Notes: generated by a model from the letters alone, not told the origin. A stretch of DNA of 64,000 bases from an uncultured Alphaproteobacteria bacterium (GCA_937142855.1 CAKZQZ010000121.1:1-64000); one strand, 5' to 3'; positions 46,149 to 56,676 are shown, counted from the first letter of the stretch. Made by a program: numbers and translations.

Positions 46149-47861
46149 TTGTCACAAGCTGATATAACAAACACCCAACCAAAAGAGAGTTTCGCAGAAT
46201 TATTAGATCAAAGCTTTCAGGAAATGACAAGCATTGAAGGTTCTGTAGTAACAGGAACAGTTCTATCTATAGAAAAAGATATGATCTTAATTGATGTTGG
46301 GCTTAAGTCAGAGGGACGAGTTCCTATTAGAGAATTTGGAAATGATGAAGATGAAATAAAGATTAAAGCTGGTGACAATGTTGAAGTGTTTATTGAAAGA
46401 TTAGAAGATGCTAATGGACAAGCAATTCTTAGCAGAGAGAAAGCTAGAAGAGAAGAATCTTGGGTTAATTTAGAAAAAGCACTTGAAAAACAACAAAGAG
46501 TAAATGGCGTTATATTTGGAAAAGTTAAAGGTGGATTTACAGTTGATCTTGAAGGTGCAACTGCTTTCCTGCCAGGAAGTCAAGTGGATATTCGACCCAT
46601 TAAAGATTTAAGTGTGCTAATGGGAACACCTCAACCATTTCAAATATTAAAAATGGATAGAAGGAGAGGTAACATTGTAGTCTCCAGAAGGGCTGTTTTG
46701 GAAGATAGCAGAGCTGAAGCCAGAACTGAACTAGTTGCAAATCTTGAAGAAGGACAAGTCTTACAAGGCGTAATTAAAAACATAACAGATTACGGTGCCT
46801 TTGTGGATTTAGGTGGTGTTGATGGATTGTTGCATGTAACAGACATATCTTGGAAAAGGATTAATCATCCTTCTGAAGCCTTGCAGATAGGTGAGTCAGT
46901 ACAAGTAAAAGTTATTAAATTTAATGACGAAACACAAAGAATATCTCTAGGTATTAAACAGTTGACAGAAGATCCATGGTTAAAGGTATTTGAAAGATTT
47001 CCAATAGGATCCAAAATGTCAGGGGTAGTTACTAACATTACTGATTATGGTTCTTTTGTTGAATTAGAGGATGGTATAGAGGGTCTTGTTCATGTGTCTG
47101 AAATGAGCTGGACCAAGAAAAATGTCCATCCTGGAAAAATTGTCTCTACATCAGAAAAAGTAGAAGTTATGATTTTAGAAATTGATGTTCAAAAAAGAAG
47201 AATATCACTTGGAATTAAGCAATGCATAGACAACCCATGGGAAAAATATAAAACAGAAAATAAAATTGGTGATACTATAGAAGGTGAAATTAGGAACATA
47301 ACTGAATTCGGTTTATTTGTTGCTTTATCAGAAGATATTGATGGATTGGTCCATTTATCCGACATAAGTTGGGATGGTAATGGTGATGAACTAATCAAGG
47401 ATTTCACAAAAGGTACAAGCGTAAAAGCTAAAATTTTAGATATTGATATTGAAAAAGAAAGAATATCACTTGGAATTAAGCAATTAACAGAAGATTTAAC
47501 TTCAACAGAGTTAGGTAATCTCTCTAAAGGTTCAATTGTTACTTGTACCGTGTCTGTCATTTCAGATAAAGGTTTGGATGTCAGTGTAGGTGATAACATT
47601 AGTGGCTTTATCAAGAGAAATGACTTAGCACGCGAAAGGTCTGACCAAAAGACTGAAAGATTTGGCGTTGGAGATAAAATAGATGCCATGGTTACAAATA
47701 TCGATAAAAAATTAAGAAAAGTGTCTCTTTCCATAAAAGCCAAAGAAATTGAAGAAGAAAAGAAGGTTATGGAAGAATATGGGTCTTCTGATAGTGGTGC
47801 AAGCTTAGGTGATATTTTAGGAGCAGCACTTGCAAAAAAAGATGAAGATTCTTCTTCATAA
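46149..47861 (+). CDS. rpsA: Small ribosomal subunit protein bS1
   Basis: This 570-residue protein has six S1 RNA-binding repeats, close in length to E. coli S1 (557). Repeats are visible as GTVLSIEKDMILIDVGLKSEG, ITDYGAFVDLGGVDGLLHV, ITDYGSFVELEDGIEGLVHV and ITEFGLFVALSEDIDGLVHL. It brings mRNA to the ribosome, and matters most for messages with weak binding sites such as many here. The start is TTG with AGGAG 6 bases upstream. A 145-bp leader precedes it with two possible hairpins. Confidence 0.97.
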   Translation: MSQADITNTQPKESFAELLDQSFQEMTSIEGSVVTGTVLSIEKDMILIDVGLKSEGRVPIREFGNDEDEIKIKAGDNVEVFIERLEDANGQAILSREKARREESWVNLEKALEKQQRVNGVIFGKVKGGFTVDLEGATAFLPGSQVDIRPIKDLSVLMGTPQPFQILKMDRRRGNIVVSRRAVLEDSRAEARTELVANLEEGQVLQGVIKNITDYGAFVDLGGVDGLLHVTDISWKRINHPSEALQIGESVQVKVIKFNDETQRISLGIKQLTEDPWLKVFERFPIGSKMSGVVTNITDYGSFVELEDGIEGLVHVSEMSWTKKNVHPGKIVSTSEKVEVMILEIDVQKRRISLGIKQCIDNPWEKYKTENKIGDTIEGEIRNITEFGLFVALSEDIDGLVHLSDISWDGNGDELIKDFTKGTSVKAKILDIDIEKERISLGIKQLTEDLTSTELGNLSKGSIVTCTVSVISDKGLDVSVGDNISGFIKRNDLARERSDQKTERFGVGDKIDAMVTNIDKKLRKVSLSIKAKEIEEEKKVMEEYGSSDSGASLGDILGAALAKKDEDSSS

Positions 47862-47875
47862 TCTAGGAGGTACAA

Positions 47876-48163
47876 TTGAATAAGTCAGACCTGATATTAA
47901 AAATTTTAGAATCTGAACCAACTCTCTATAAAAAAGATGCTACTAAAATAGTCGATGTTTTTTTTGATACTATAAGCAAAGCTATCTCTAATGGTGAACG
48001 TGTTGAACTACGTGGTTTTGGTGTTTTTGATGTAAAACAAAGACAAGCAAGGATAGCTAGAAACCCCAAAAATGGAGAGGCAGTAGCTGTTCCTGCTAAA
48101 AAAGTTCCATTTTTTAGGATGGGAAAAAATATGAAAGACCGAATTAATAAAACAAATTCATAA
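47876..48163 (+). CDS. ihfB: Integration host factor beta subunit
   Basis: This 95-residue DNA-bending protein of the HU/IHF family starts (TTG) MNKSDLILKILESEPTLYKKD and ends RNPKNGEAVAVPAKKVPFF with the DNA-contact arm and Pro. The AGGAGG site is 5 bases before the TTG. It lies 14 bp after rpsA, as in most proteobacteria. IHF-beta rather than HU is inferred from that position. Confidence 0.92.
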   Translation: MNKSDLILKILESEPTLYKKDATKIVDVFFDTISKAISNGERVELRGFGVFDVKQRQARIARNPKNGEAVAVPAKKVPFFRMGKNMKDRINKTNS

Positions 48164-48171
48164 TTCTTTCT

Positions 48172-48837
48172 ATGTCTAATTTTAAATCTATGACAAATTC
48201 GTTTGAAATAAAGATATGTGGAATTAATGATAAAAGCTCAATGGTAGAAGCAGTTAATTCTGAAGCCGATTATATCGGCTTTGTCTTTTACAATAACTCA
48301 CCGAGAAACTTAACATTGTCTCTTGCAAAATCCTTAGTTGCTTTTAGAAATAAAAGGTCAAAAATAGTTGCTTTGACCGTTAATGCAAAAGATGAATTCA
48401 TATCTGAAATAAAAGAGAATATATCGCCTGACTACTTTCAGTTGCATGGAGATGAACCCCCTGAAAGGTGTAAAGACGTTAAATTAAAATTTCAAACTTC
48501 AGTCATTAAAGGTTTAGGAATTAAAGATCAAAATGATCTAACAAAAAATACAAAAAGATACGAAAATATATGCGATATCCTGATATTAGATGCTCCATCT
48601 AGTAATTTACCTGGTGGAAACGGAAAAAAATTTGATTGGAATCTTTTAAAAGGTTATAGTTCTAAAACTAAATGGATGCTTGCTGGCGGATTGAACGTTT
48701 ATAACGTAAATGATGCGATCAAATATACGAATGCTCCAGCAATAGATGTTTCGTCCGGAGTAGAAATATCTAAGGGAGTTAAAGACCCAAAATTAATTCG
48801 AAATTTTATATTAAAATGTAGAAACTTTAATGGATAG
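48172..48837 (+). CDS. trpF: Phosphoribosylanthranilate isomerase
   Basis: This 221-residue TIM-barrel enzyme catalyses step three of tryptophan synthesis. It has the catalytic Cys in IKICGIND, GFVFYNNSPRNL, LDAPSSNLPGGNGKKFDW with the catalytic Asp, and LAGGLNVYNV. A second ATG at 48190 would give a protein starting MTNSFEIKICG and might be the true start. It lies 8 bp after ihfB and 3 bp before trpB. Confidence 0.96.
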   Translation: MSNFKSMTNSFEIKICGINDKSSMVEAVNSEADYIGFVFYNNSPRNLTLSLAKSLVAFRNKRSKIVALTVNAKDEFISEIKENISPDYFQLHGDEPPERCKDVKLKFQTSVIKGLGIKDQNDLTKNTKRYENICDILILDAPSSNLPGGNGKKFDWNLLKGYSSKTKWMLAGGLNVYNVNDAIKYTNAPAIDVSSGVEISKGVKDPKLIRNFILKCRNFNG

Positions 48838-48840
48838 TTT

Positions 48841-50079
48841 ATGTCAGAAATAAATTTTAATAGTTTAAAAACAGGCCCTGACGCTAATGGCAAATTTGGT
48901 ATTCATGGTGGTCGGTTTGTTGCAGAAACTTTAATGCCTCTTATATTGGATGTTGAAAGCTCATACGAAAAAGCTATTAAGGATGATGCATTTATTAATG
49001 AATTAGAAAAGTACAGAAGAGATTATATAGGTAGACCTAGCCCATTATATTTAGCAGAAAGGCTAACTGAGCATTTTGGTGGAGCAAAAATTTATTTAAA
49101 AAGAGATGAGTTAAATCATACAGGTGCACACAAAATAAACAATGTCTTAGGTCAAATTTTATTGGCAAAAAGAATGGGCAAAAATAAAATAATTGCTGAA
49201 ACAGGTGCTGGCCAACATGGAGTTGCTACGGCTACTGCTTGTGCCCTATTTGGATTTGAGTGTGAAGTATTTATGGGTGCTTTGGATATAGAAAGACAAA
49301 AGCCAAATGTTCAAAGAATGCAATTATTGGGCGCAAAAATCTACCCCGTAACATCTGGAACAGGAACATTAAAAGACGCTATGAATGATGCGCTAAGATA
49401 TTGGGTGTCAAATGCAAACACTCACTTCTATATTATTGGTACTGCAGCAGGCCCGCACCCATACCCTAAAATGGTTAGAGACTTCCAATCCGTTATAGGC
49501 GAAGAAGCCAGAAAACAAATTCTAGAAAAAGAAAATCGTTTACCTAACGCCTTAGTCGCTTGTATAGGAGGTGGGTCAAACGCATTAGGATTGTTTCACC
49601 CTTTTCTTGATGATAAAGAAGTTGAAATTTTTGGCGTAGAAGCTGCTGGTAAAGGTATAGGAACAAAATTACATGCCGCTTCACTATCTGCTGGATCTCC
49701 TGGAATTTTACATGGCAATAGAACATATTTACTACAGGATAATGACGGCCAAATTATTGATGCACATTCAATTTCTGCTGGCCTTGATTACCCGGGCATT
49801 GGACCGGAACATTCTTGGTTGTATGACATAGGAAGAATTAAATATCTTTCAACAACCGACGAAGAAAGTTTGGCTGCGTTCGAACTTTGTAGTAGGTTAG
49901 AAGGAATTATTCCTGCCCTAGAACCTGCTCACGCATTACATATTACAGGCAAACTTGCCGCAGACAGAAAAGATCAAATAATAATTATGAATATGTGTGG
50001 CAGAGGAGATAAAGATCTTTCCTCAGTTTTACCATTAATTAACGAAAAAAAGTTAAAAAATGAACAGAATAAAAAATAA
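48841..50079 (+). CDS. trpB: Tryptophan synthase beta chain
   Basis: This 412-residue PLP enzyme condenses indole with serine. The PLP lysine is in [18 protein letters not shown], and the phosphate-binding loop is [10 protein letters not shown]. It forms the alpha2-beta2 complex with TrpA, whose gene overlaps by 20 bp. Confidence 0.98.
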   Translation: MSEINFNSLKTGPDANGKFGIHGGRFVAETLMPLILDVESSYEKAIKDDAFINELEKYRRDYIGRPSPLYLAERLTEHFGGAKIYLKRDELNHTGAHKINNVLGQILLAKRMGKNKIIAETGAGQHGVATATACALFGFECEVFMGALDIERQKPNVQRMQLLGAKIYPVTSGTGTLKDAMNDALRYWVSNANTHFYIIGTAAGPHPYPKMVRDFQSVIGEEARKQILEKENRLPNALVACIGGGSNALGLFHPFLDDKEVEIFGVEAAGKGIGTKLHAASLSAGSPGILHGNRTYLLQDNDGQIIDAHSISAGLDYPGIGPEHSWLYDIGRIKYLSTTDEESLAAFELCSRLEGIIPALEPAHALHITGKLAADRKDQIIIMNMCGRGDKDLSSVLPLINEKKLKNEQNKK

Positions 50080-50878
50080 ATTTGATCAACTAAAGAATTC
50101 AAATAAAAAAGCACTTGGAATTTTTCTAACAGCTGGTGATCCCGATTTTGAAACTTCACTAAATATAATAGAAAAATTGCCTGACAAAGGGGTAGATTTT
50201 ATAGAAATTGGTATGCCTTTTTCTGATCCCATGGCAGATGGTCCATCTATACAACTATCTAGTCAAAGAGCTCTAAAATCAGGTATGAATATAAAAAAAT
50301 GTTTTATGCTTGTAGAAAATTTTAGAAAAAAAAATTCAGATATACCTATTATTCTTATGGGTTACTTTAATCCTATTTATATTTTTGGTAAGACTAAATT
50401 TATCGATCAATGTAAGAAAAGTGGAGTTGATGGTTTAATAATTGTAGATTTACCTCCAGAAGAAGATGAAGAGCTATATATAGAAGCTGAAAACAAAAAG
50501 CTTAGTTGTATTAGATTAGTGACACCCACAACGCACAATACAAGATTAGCCAAAATTTTATCAAACGCTACAGGCTTCATTTATTATGTTTCTATTACTG
50601 GTATTACAGGAACCCAATCTCCTGAGACAGGCCATGTATCTAGTAACATTAAAAATGTTAAATCATTTAGTGATCTTCCAATTGTAGTCGGTTTTGGAAT
50701 AAGATCTCCAAATCAAGCTTTATCAATGGCACAAATATCTGATGGTGTTGTCATTGGTTCTGCGGTCGTTGATTTAATCAAAGAATCCTTGGACGAAAAC
50801 GGAAACAGCACTGAAATTACAGCCAATTCTTGTTTAGATTTTATTCATGAAGTATCAAAAGAAATGAAACATAATTAG
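50060..50878 (+). CDS. trpA: Tryptophan synthase alpha chain
   Basis: This 272-residue TIM-barrel enzyme cleaves indole-3-glycerol phosphate. Catalytic Glu and Asp are in [18 protein letters not shown], and the phosphate-binding segment is [12 protein letters not shown]. The start overlaps trpB by 20 bp. trpC and trpDE are not present in the window. Confidence 0.98.
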   Translation: MNRIKNKFDQLKNSNKKALGIFLTAGDPDFETSLNIIEKLPDKGVDFIEIGMPFSDPMADGPSIQLSSQRALKSGMNIKKCFMLVENFRKKNSDIPIILMGYFNPIYIFGKTKFIDQCKKSGVDGLIIVDLPPEEDEELYIEAENKKLSCIRLVTPTTHNTRLAKILSNATGFIYYVSITGITGTQSPETGHVSSNIKNVKSFSDLPIVVGFGIRSPNQALSMAQISDGVVIGSAVVDLIKESLDENGNSTEITANSCLDFIHEVSKEMKHN

Positions 50879-50920
50879 GCCTTATTCTTTAATTATTTAT
50901 GTAAAAGAAGGAATTTTAGA

Positions 50921-51775
50921 TTGAATTGGATCAAAGAAACTGTACTCCCTAAATTCAAAGCATTTGTAAAGACAAAAGAGCCAGAAAAAGTTTTATGGAT
51001 AAAATGTAAATCCTGCTCTCAAATGATTTTTCATAAAGAGTTTTATGAAAGCTTCAATGTTTGTAAAGCTTGTGATTTTCATGACCATTTATCAGCGAAA
51101 GAAAGAATAAACTTTATTTTTGATAAAAATTCTGTTGAAGAAGTAATATTACCTAAAGTCAAATCAGACCCACTAGATTTTAAAGATAAAAAAAAATATT
51201 CAGACAGACTAAAAGAAGCGCAAAATAAAACTAGTTTAGATGATGCTTTAGTTGTTAGTTATGGATTGATAAATGGGCAACCAGCAATTTTAGCATGTTT
51301 TGATTTTTCCTTTATGGCAGGGTCAATGGGAAGATATGTTGGAGATGGTTTAATTTTAGCTTCTAAAGAAGCCATTAAAAGAAAATGTTCATTAATAGTA
51401 GTACCTTCTTCAGGTGGTGCTAGAATGCAAGAGGGTATTTTTTCTTTAATGCAAATGCCTAGAAGCACCATTGCCATAAACAATGTTAAAAAAGCTAAGC
51501 TACCTTACATTGTATTACTTGCCAACCCAACCACAGGAGGGGTTACAGCTAGCTTTGCAATGCTTGGAGATGTTCATATTGCTGAACCAGGAGCAATTAT
51601 TGGCTTTGCTGGTAGACGAGTAATTGAAGAAACTGTCAAAGAGAAACTTCCGGATGATTTCCAAACAGCTGAATATTTAAAATCACACGGGATGGTAGAT
51701 ATTGTTATTCCAAGATCTGAACAGAAATTAAAAATATCAAATTTATTAAGGTCTTTAACTCACTCTAGTAATTAA
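50921..51775 (+). CDS. accD: Acetyl-CoA carboxylase carboxyltransferase subunit beta
   Basis: This 284-residue subunit carries the N-terminal four-cysteine zinc ribbon (WIKCKSCSQMIF and CKACDFH) and the carboxyltransferase core (PSSGGARMQEGIFSLMQM, NPTTGGVTASFAML). With AccA it transfers carboxyl from biotin to acetyl-CoA for fatty-acid synthesis. The start is TTG (MNWIKETVLPKFK), with AGAAGGA about 8 bases upstream. The trp-accD-folC order is conserved. Confidence 0.97.
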   Translation: MNWIKETVLPKFKAFVKTKEPEKVLWIKCKSCSQMIFHKEFYESFNVCKACDFHDHLSAKERINFIFDKNSVEEVILPKVKSDPLDFKDKKKYSDRLKEAQNKTSLDDALVVSYGLINGQPAILACFDFSFMAGSMGRYVGDGLILASKEAIKRKCSLIVVPSSGGARMQEGIFSLMQMPRSTIAINNVKKAKLPYIVLLANPTTGGVTASFAMLGDVHIAEPGAIIGFAGRRVIEETVKEKLPDDFQTAEYLKSHGMVDIVIPRSEQKLKISNLLRSLTHSSN

Positions 51776-51801
51776 TTTTTAATATTTTTTTTCATAAAGT
51801 T

Positions 51802-53034
51802 ATGGTTTTAAAAAAAAAATTATCAAAGACTTTAGAAAGAATGTTTTCTTTACATCCTAAGTTAATTGATTTTGATCTTTCTAGATTAAAATTTTTAATG
51901 AATAAATTTGGTAACCCTGAAAATCAATTAAAAAACGTTATACATATTGCTGGCACTAATGGTAAAGGATCGACAGCATCTTTTCTTAAAGAAATTTTAG
52001 AAGCTCACGAACTAACAGTCAACGTCTACACTTCTCCACACTTGATAAATTTTAATGAAAGAATACGAATAAGAAATAAATTAATTTCTGATGAATTATT
52101 AATTAATATTTTAGAAAATATTGAACTTGAAAATAAGAATAAACCCATAACTTTTTTTGAAATAACAACTGCTGCTGCATTAATTGCCTTTCAAAAATAT
52201 AAGAGTGATTTCAATATAATTGAAACTGGTTTAGGTGGCAGATTAGATGCTACCAATATAATTGATAAAAAAAGGCTTTGCATTATTACTAAGATTGGTT
52301 TCGATCATACAGAGTTTCTTGGTAAAAAAATTAAACAAATAGCATTCGAAAAATCTGGTATTCTTAGAGAAAACGTACCTGTAATTATAGCAAAACAAAA
52401 ATATAAAAATGCCCTGGAAACAATACTCGATTCAGCTTCAAAAATTAATGCTAAGGTGATTAATATTGATAATATTTCTGCAAGTACAAAAATTGGATTA
52501 AATGGAAATCATCAATATGAGAACGCTACATCTGCTTATACTGCTGCAAAAGAATTATTACCATCTATAAGCTCCTTAAAAACTCAAGAGGCTTTTAAAA
52601 AAGTATCATGGCATGGTAGAATAGAAAAAGTAGAACGAGGTAAAATTGTTAAGGATAGGAAAAATCTAACAATTTTGGATGGTTCACATAATCAAGACGG
52701 TGCTTACGTTCTAAATCAATACTTGAATCAAACACCCTTATTAAAATGGAATTTAATTATTGGTATGTTAAATAACAGAGATATAGAGGCTTTTATAAAT
52801 ATATTTAAGCAGCACTTAAACAGAGCTTATGCTATAGCCATACCGAACATTGATAATTCTCATAAACCGAACGACATATCATTAAAATTAAATGCGCTAG
52901 GTATAGAAACACATCCTATGAAAAATTTAGAAGAAGCATTGAGATACTCAGATAAGAAAATGCCCCTTCTAATCACCGGGTCTTTATATCTAGCTGGACA
53001 TGTTTTGAAATTTAATAATACTCAAATAGTTTAA
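51802..53034 (+). CDS. folC: Folylpolyglutamate synthase / dihydrofolate synthase
   Basis: This 410-residue Mur-ligase-like enzyme adds glutamate to folates and makes dihydrofolate. It has HIAGTNGKGSTASFLKEIL (P-loop), VYTSPHLINFNERI and LTILDGSHNQDGA. An A10 run lies in codons 3-6 without disturbing the frame. The stop overlaps the convergent trxA stop by 4 bp. Confidence 0.95.
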   Translation: MVLKKKLSKTLERMFSLHPKLIDFDLSRLKFLMNKFGNPENQLKNVIHIAGTNGKGSTASFLKEILEAHELTVNVYTSPHLINFNERIRIRNKLISDELLINILENIELENKNKPITFFEITTAAALIAFQKYKSDFNIIETGLGGRLDATNIIDKKRLCIITKIGFDHTEFLGKKIKQIAFEKSGILRENVPVIIAKQKYKNALETILDSASKINAKVINIDNISASTKIGLNGNHQYENATSAYTAAKELLPSISSLKTQEAFKKVSWHGRIEKVERGKIVKDRKNLTILDGSHNQDGAYVLNQYLNQTPLLKWNLIIGMLNNRDIEAFINIFKQHLNRAYAIAIPNIDNSHKPNDISLKLNALGIETHPMKNLEEALRYSDKKMPLLITGSLYLAGHVLKFNNTQIV

Positions 53035-53351
53035 ATTGTCTCTTTTATCCATGTCTCAAGTGCAGATTTAGGTAGTGCACCCATTTTTTCAGATATTTTT
53101 TGTCCATCTTTAAAAATCATTAGTGCTGGAATACTTCTTATACTATAATTTTGAGAAATTGATGGATTTTCATCAACATTAATTTTGACTATTTTTAATT
53201 TACTAGCCATTTCATCTGACAACTCTTCAAGTGAAGGAGCAATGGCTTTACAAGGACCACACCATTCAGCCCAAAAATCAACTAACACAGGTTCTTTTGA
53301 ATCTAAAACATCTGCTTTAAAATTTTGATCATTTGTTTTATTCGTTGCCAT
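53031..53351 (-). CDS. trxA: Thioredoxin
   Basis: This 106-residue thioredoxin has the WCGPC active site (FWAEWCGPCKAIAPSL) and the cis-Pro segment RSIPALMIFKDG. It is full length. It is a general disulfide reductant in the cytoplasm. It follows the exonuclease I gene by 11 bp on the minus strand; in many alphaproteobacteria addAB occupies that side. Confidence 0.97.
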   Translation of the reverse strand: MATNKTNDQNFKADVLDSKEPVLVDFWAEWCGPCKAIAPSLEELSDEMASKLKIVKINVDENPSISQNYSIRSIPALMIFKDGQKISEKMGALPKSALETWIKETI

Positions 53352-53362
53352 CCATTTATCTC

Positions 53363-54784
53363 CTATCTATTGACATTAAATTTTTTTTCCAACTTTTGAA
53401 GAAAACCATCTAAATCATCTAAAAAAGTTAATTTTTTACCATCACCTTTTTCTTCATATTCGTTTCTTAACGTGTCTAATTGATGATATGATTTTGGCAA
53501 AGTGTTCCACTTTTCATTATCGTAACTTAACACCTGTTTTGCAATAATTTTATGAATATATTCGTAGTCATCCTTTGGTAATATATAAGGTGCTTCTTCA
53601 TAAATAACTCTATGCGCAAAATATTTGAATCTTTGATCACGAAATTGATTTGAAATATGGTATTTATCTTCCCAATTTGAGTTATGAAAGTCCAACATTT
53701 TGTTTTTATCATAGTTATCTGGGAATCCTCCAAAATATAAACTATCTTCAGGTAACATATCTAATTGAGATTTGGTAATTTGTTTTTCTTCATACTCTTC
53801 AAGAAAAATAGTATTAATTTTGTTACAAAAATCGGGATTATTTCGGATTAGCTCTGCTCTTAGATTAAGTGTCTCTAATCCTATTTCCTTATATGAAGGT
53901 ATTTTTTCAAAGTGATATTTATCCATCAAGATTGGATTTTTATTATTTTTTATCTCCCTAATTATTTTGGGTCTATGCTTCATTTTAATTTTTAGTTCTT
54001 TAATAGACAAATCAAAATAATCAATTGGGTCATGCATCAAGTCAAAACATTGAGGGTAATTAAAATAATTTTTACATACATAAGTTACGACGTGTGAACT
54101 GTACTTACCAAAAAAATATTCATCTATACAAAAGATATTGTTTTTGAGAATAAAATTATCAACATCAATTTTACTACTGCCATTCAAACCAGCTTTCCAA
54201 ACACTATTAGCTTTTTTTTGTATATTCTTAGTGAGTTCAATTGTGGCCTCAACATCACCCATAGCATCATGAGCATTGTGAACAATATTATTTAAGCGAG
54301 TTAAATTATCTAATTTAAAAACTTGATTACCCTTTTCGTTTAAACCAACCTGCAAAGAATCTGGATAATAAAATTTTGACGTTCTTGTAATACCAAGCAC
54401 ATCAGCTCTTTTATTACCGTTAAATTGGGTTATATACGGTTCAAATAGTAATTTAAAAAATGTTTTTCTTAAAAACTCTTCATCAAAATTAATTGTATTA
54501 TAACCAATGAAAATTGCTGGAGACCACTTTTTAAATAAATATTGGATTTTTTTTATTAAATCATAGTGTGATAGGTTAACGTTATTTAACATATCTATAG
54601 AGGTATTATTTACTATGAGTGCACCTGGTTCAGGAACTATTCCAGGCCTTAATTTACATCTTTCTTCAAACCTTTCTATTTCATTAAATTCTTCATCAAC
54701 TAAGATAGCTCCAACTTGAATTATTTGATCCCATGTTGAATTTCTTCCAGTAGTTTCAAGATCATAAAAAACAAATTTCATCAT
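53363..54784 (-). CDS. sbcB: Exodeoxyribonuclease I-like exonuclease
   Basis: This 473-residue DnaQ-fold 3'-5' exonuclease resembles ExoI. Metal ligands are in FVFYDLETTGRNSTWDQIIQ (Asp, Glu), YNTINFDEEFLRKTF (Asp) and VHNAHDAMGDVEATIELT (His-x4-Asp). The C-terminal part matches the ExoI SH3-like and helical region (SLYFGGFPDNYDKNKM, LPKSYHQLDTLRNEYEEKG). It degrades single-stranded DNA in recombination and mismatch repair. Its ATG overlaps the TGA of the frame-shifted tsaE reading frame. Confidence 0.9.
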   Translation of the reverse strand: MMKFVFYDLETTGRNSTWDQIIQVGAILVDEEFNEIERFEERCKLRPGIVPEPGALIVNNTSIDMLNNVNLSHYDLIKKIQYLFKKWSPAIFIGYNTINFDEEFLRKTFFKLLFEPYITQFNGNKRADVLGITRTSKFYYPDSLQVGLNEKGNQVFKLDNLTRLNNIVHNAHDAMGDVEATIELTKNIQKKANSVWKAGLNGSSKIDVDNFILKNNIFCIDEYFFGKYSSHVVTYVCKNYFNYPQCFDLMHDPIDYFDLSIKELKIKMKHRPKIIREIKNNKNPILMDKYHFEKIPSYKEIGLETLNLRAELIRNNPDFCNKINTIFLEEYEEKQITKSQLDMLPEDSLYFGGFPDNYDKNKMLDFHNSNWEDKYHISNQFRDQRFKYFAHRVIYEEAPYILPKDDYEYIHKIIAKQVLSYDNEKWNTLPKSYHQLDTLRNEYEEKGDGKKLTFLDDLDGFLQKLEKKFNVNR

Positions 54785-55280
54785 TTAATCCTTTTATTTA
54801 CAACTGGATATTGTTTTAATTTTTCAATCCACCTTTGAGAACCTACTATAGAAATTTTTCTACTATTGGATAATCCATTTTGATTGTTTTTAATTGTTTC
54901 AAAATAAATATTTAACGGATCAAAATAGCTTATTTCAGAACTAAATTTAGGCCATTCTAATAAAATTATTTTTTTTTTAAGTCTTCAAAAACACCCATTT
55001 CTTCAACTTCATCAAAACTATTAATTCTATAAAAATCACAATGAAATAATTCATAATCAAATTGATATGGATAGGTTAATACAAGATTAAAAGTTGGGCT
55101 TGGTATTTCCTTTATTTTTGTAATTTTATTAATTATTGCCTTACACAAAAATGTTTTACCAACACCTACACTTCCATTTAATGTTACAACATCACCAGCA
55201 TTTAAGGTCTTAGCCAAAAAAACGCCAAACCTTCTCATTTCAGTTTTAGAATTAATCATTATTTCTAAAAAAGTCTTCAT
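54781..55280 (-). CDS. tsaE: TsaE, tRNA threonylcarbamoyladenosine ATPase, split by a -1 frame change
   Basis: The track ORF (54966-55280, 104 residues) has the TsaE P-loop LNGSVGVGKTFLCKAII and the segment HCDFYRINSFDEVEEMG, then stops at EDLKKK just after a run of ten A (54969-54978). One base back in frame, 62 more codons read IILLEWPKFSSEISYFDPLN to WIEKLKQYPVVNKRIK, the expected TsaE C-terminus (EWP motif, then beta strands). This frame ends at 54781 with ATGA overlapping sbcB. The combined protein is about 166 residues, close to family length. It may be a sequencing indel, a real mutation rescued by slippage, or programmed slippage. TsaE is needed for t6A in tRNA and is normally essential. 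Confidence 0.85.
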
Positions 55281-55284
55281 TATG

Positions 55285-56676
55285 CTAATAGCGATAAGAA
55301 TCAGATTTAAACGGGCCCTCTACTGGAACACCTATATAATCTGCCTGTTCATTTGATAATTTTGATAATGTTGCACCTACTTTATCTAAATGTAGTTTAG
55401 CAACTTTTTCGTCCAAATGCCTAGGTAAAGTATAAACTTGATTTTTATAATCCTGATATTTTTCCCAAACTTCTATCTGAGCAAGAACTTGATTTGTGAA
55501 CGAAGCACTCATAACAAAACTAGGATGCCCAGTTGCACAACCTAAGTTGACTAATCTTCCTTTAGCTAAAACAATTAACCTTTTGCCATCTCCAAATTCC
55601 ACCTCATCAACTTGAGGTTTAATTTCTGTCCATTTCATATTTTGTAGGGATTCAACTTGGATTTCAGAGTCAAAATGACCTATATTACAAACAATAGCTC
55701 TATCTTTCATATCACGCATATGATCAACTGTTATAACATCTTTATTGCCAGTAGCCGTTACAAAAATATCTCCTCTTGAACACGCCTCTTCCATAGAACA
55801 AACTTCATATCCCTCCATTGCTGCTTGTAAAGCACATATAGGATCAATTTCTGTTACAATTACTCTTGCTCCGCCTTGACGAAGGGATGCAGCAGATCCC
55901 TTGCCAACATCTCCAAACCCAGCAACTACTGCTATTTTACCAGACAACATAACATCTGTTGCCCTTCTTATACCATCAACTAAAGATTCTCTACAGCCGT
56001 ACAAATTATCAAACTTTGATTTTGTAACTGAATCATTAACGTTAATGGCTGGGAATGGTAAATCACCTTTTTCTGCCATTTGATATAACCTAAGAACACC
56101 AGTAGTAGTCTCTTCTGTTACACCTTTGATACTATTTTGTACTTTAGTAAACCATCCTGGAGAACTTTTAAGTCTTGTAAGTATCTGAGCCTTTAATGCT
56201 TCTTCTTCTTCATTGGCTGGTGATGGAAGAACACTCTCTCCTTTTTCAGCTTTGGCTCCCAGAATAATATATAAAGTTGCATCACCACCATCATCAAGGA
56301 TCATGTTCGCAACATTATCATCAGGCCAGGTGAAAATTTTATCTACATACTCCCAATATTCTTTTAGGGTCTCACCTTTTTTAGCAAACACAGGAATATT
56401 TTGCTTTGCAATAGCAGCAGCAGCATGATCTTGAGTAGAAAAGATATTACAACTTGCCCAACGTACACTTGCTCCAAGTGAGGTCAACGTTTCTATAAGA
56501 ACCGCTGTTTGTATAGTCATGTGTAGACAGCCTGAAATTCTTGCTCCCTTTAATGGCTTACTGCTTCCAAACAAATCACGACATGCAATTAAACCAGGCA
56601 TTTCAGTCTCAGCAATAGATATTTCTTTTCTGCCCCAATCAGCTAAATTCAAATCTGCTACTATATAATCACTCAT
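55285..56676 (-). CDS. ahcY: Adenosylhomocysteinase
   Basis: This 463-residue enzyme hydrolyses S-adenosylhomocysteine to homocysteine and adenosine. The NAD site is [19 protein letters not shown], other conserved parts are [14 protein letters not shown] and [10 protein letters not shown], and the C-terminus is [10 protein letters not shown], normal for the family. It carries the insertion found in many proteobacterial forms. It lies 4 bp before tsaE in the minus direction, within the conserved chvIG-ahcY-tsaE neighbourhood. Confidence 0.98.
   Translation of the reverse strand: MSDYIVADLNLADWGRKEISIAETEMPGLIACRDLFGSSKPLKGARISGCLHMTIQTAVLIETLTSLGASVRWASCNIFSTQDHAAAAIAKQNIPVFAKKGETLKEYWEYVDKIFTWPDDNVANMILDDGGDATLYIILGAKAEKGESVLPSPANEEEEALKAQILTRLKSSPGWFTKVQNSIKGVTEETTTGVLRLYQMAEKGDLPFPAINVNDSVTKSKFDNLYGCRESLVDGIRRATDVMLSGKIAVVAGFGDVGKGSAASLRQGGARVIVTEIDPICALQAAMEGYEVCSMEEACSRGDIFVTATGNKDVITVDHMRDMKDRAIVCNIGHFDSEIQVESLQNMKWTEIKPQVDEVEFGDGKRLIVLAKGRLVNLGCATGHPSFVMSASFTNQVLAQIEVWEKYQDYKNQVYTLPRHLDEKVAKLHLDKVGATLSKLSNEQADYIGVPVEGPFKSDSYRY

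Noticed and set aside
47189-47875. 228-residue minus-strand ORF opposite rpsA
   Set aside because: It is antisense to the S1 repeats and has a biased serine-rich composition that mirrors the rpsA codons.
51802-51822. A10 run at the start of folC as a second slippage site
   Set aside because: The gene is in frame as read and no alternative frame adds homologous sequence.
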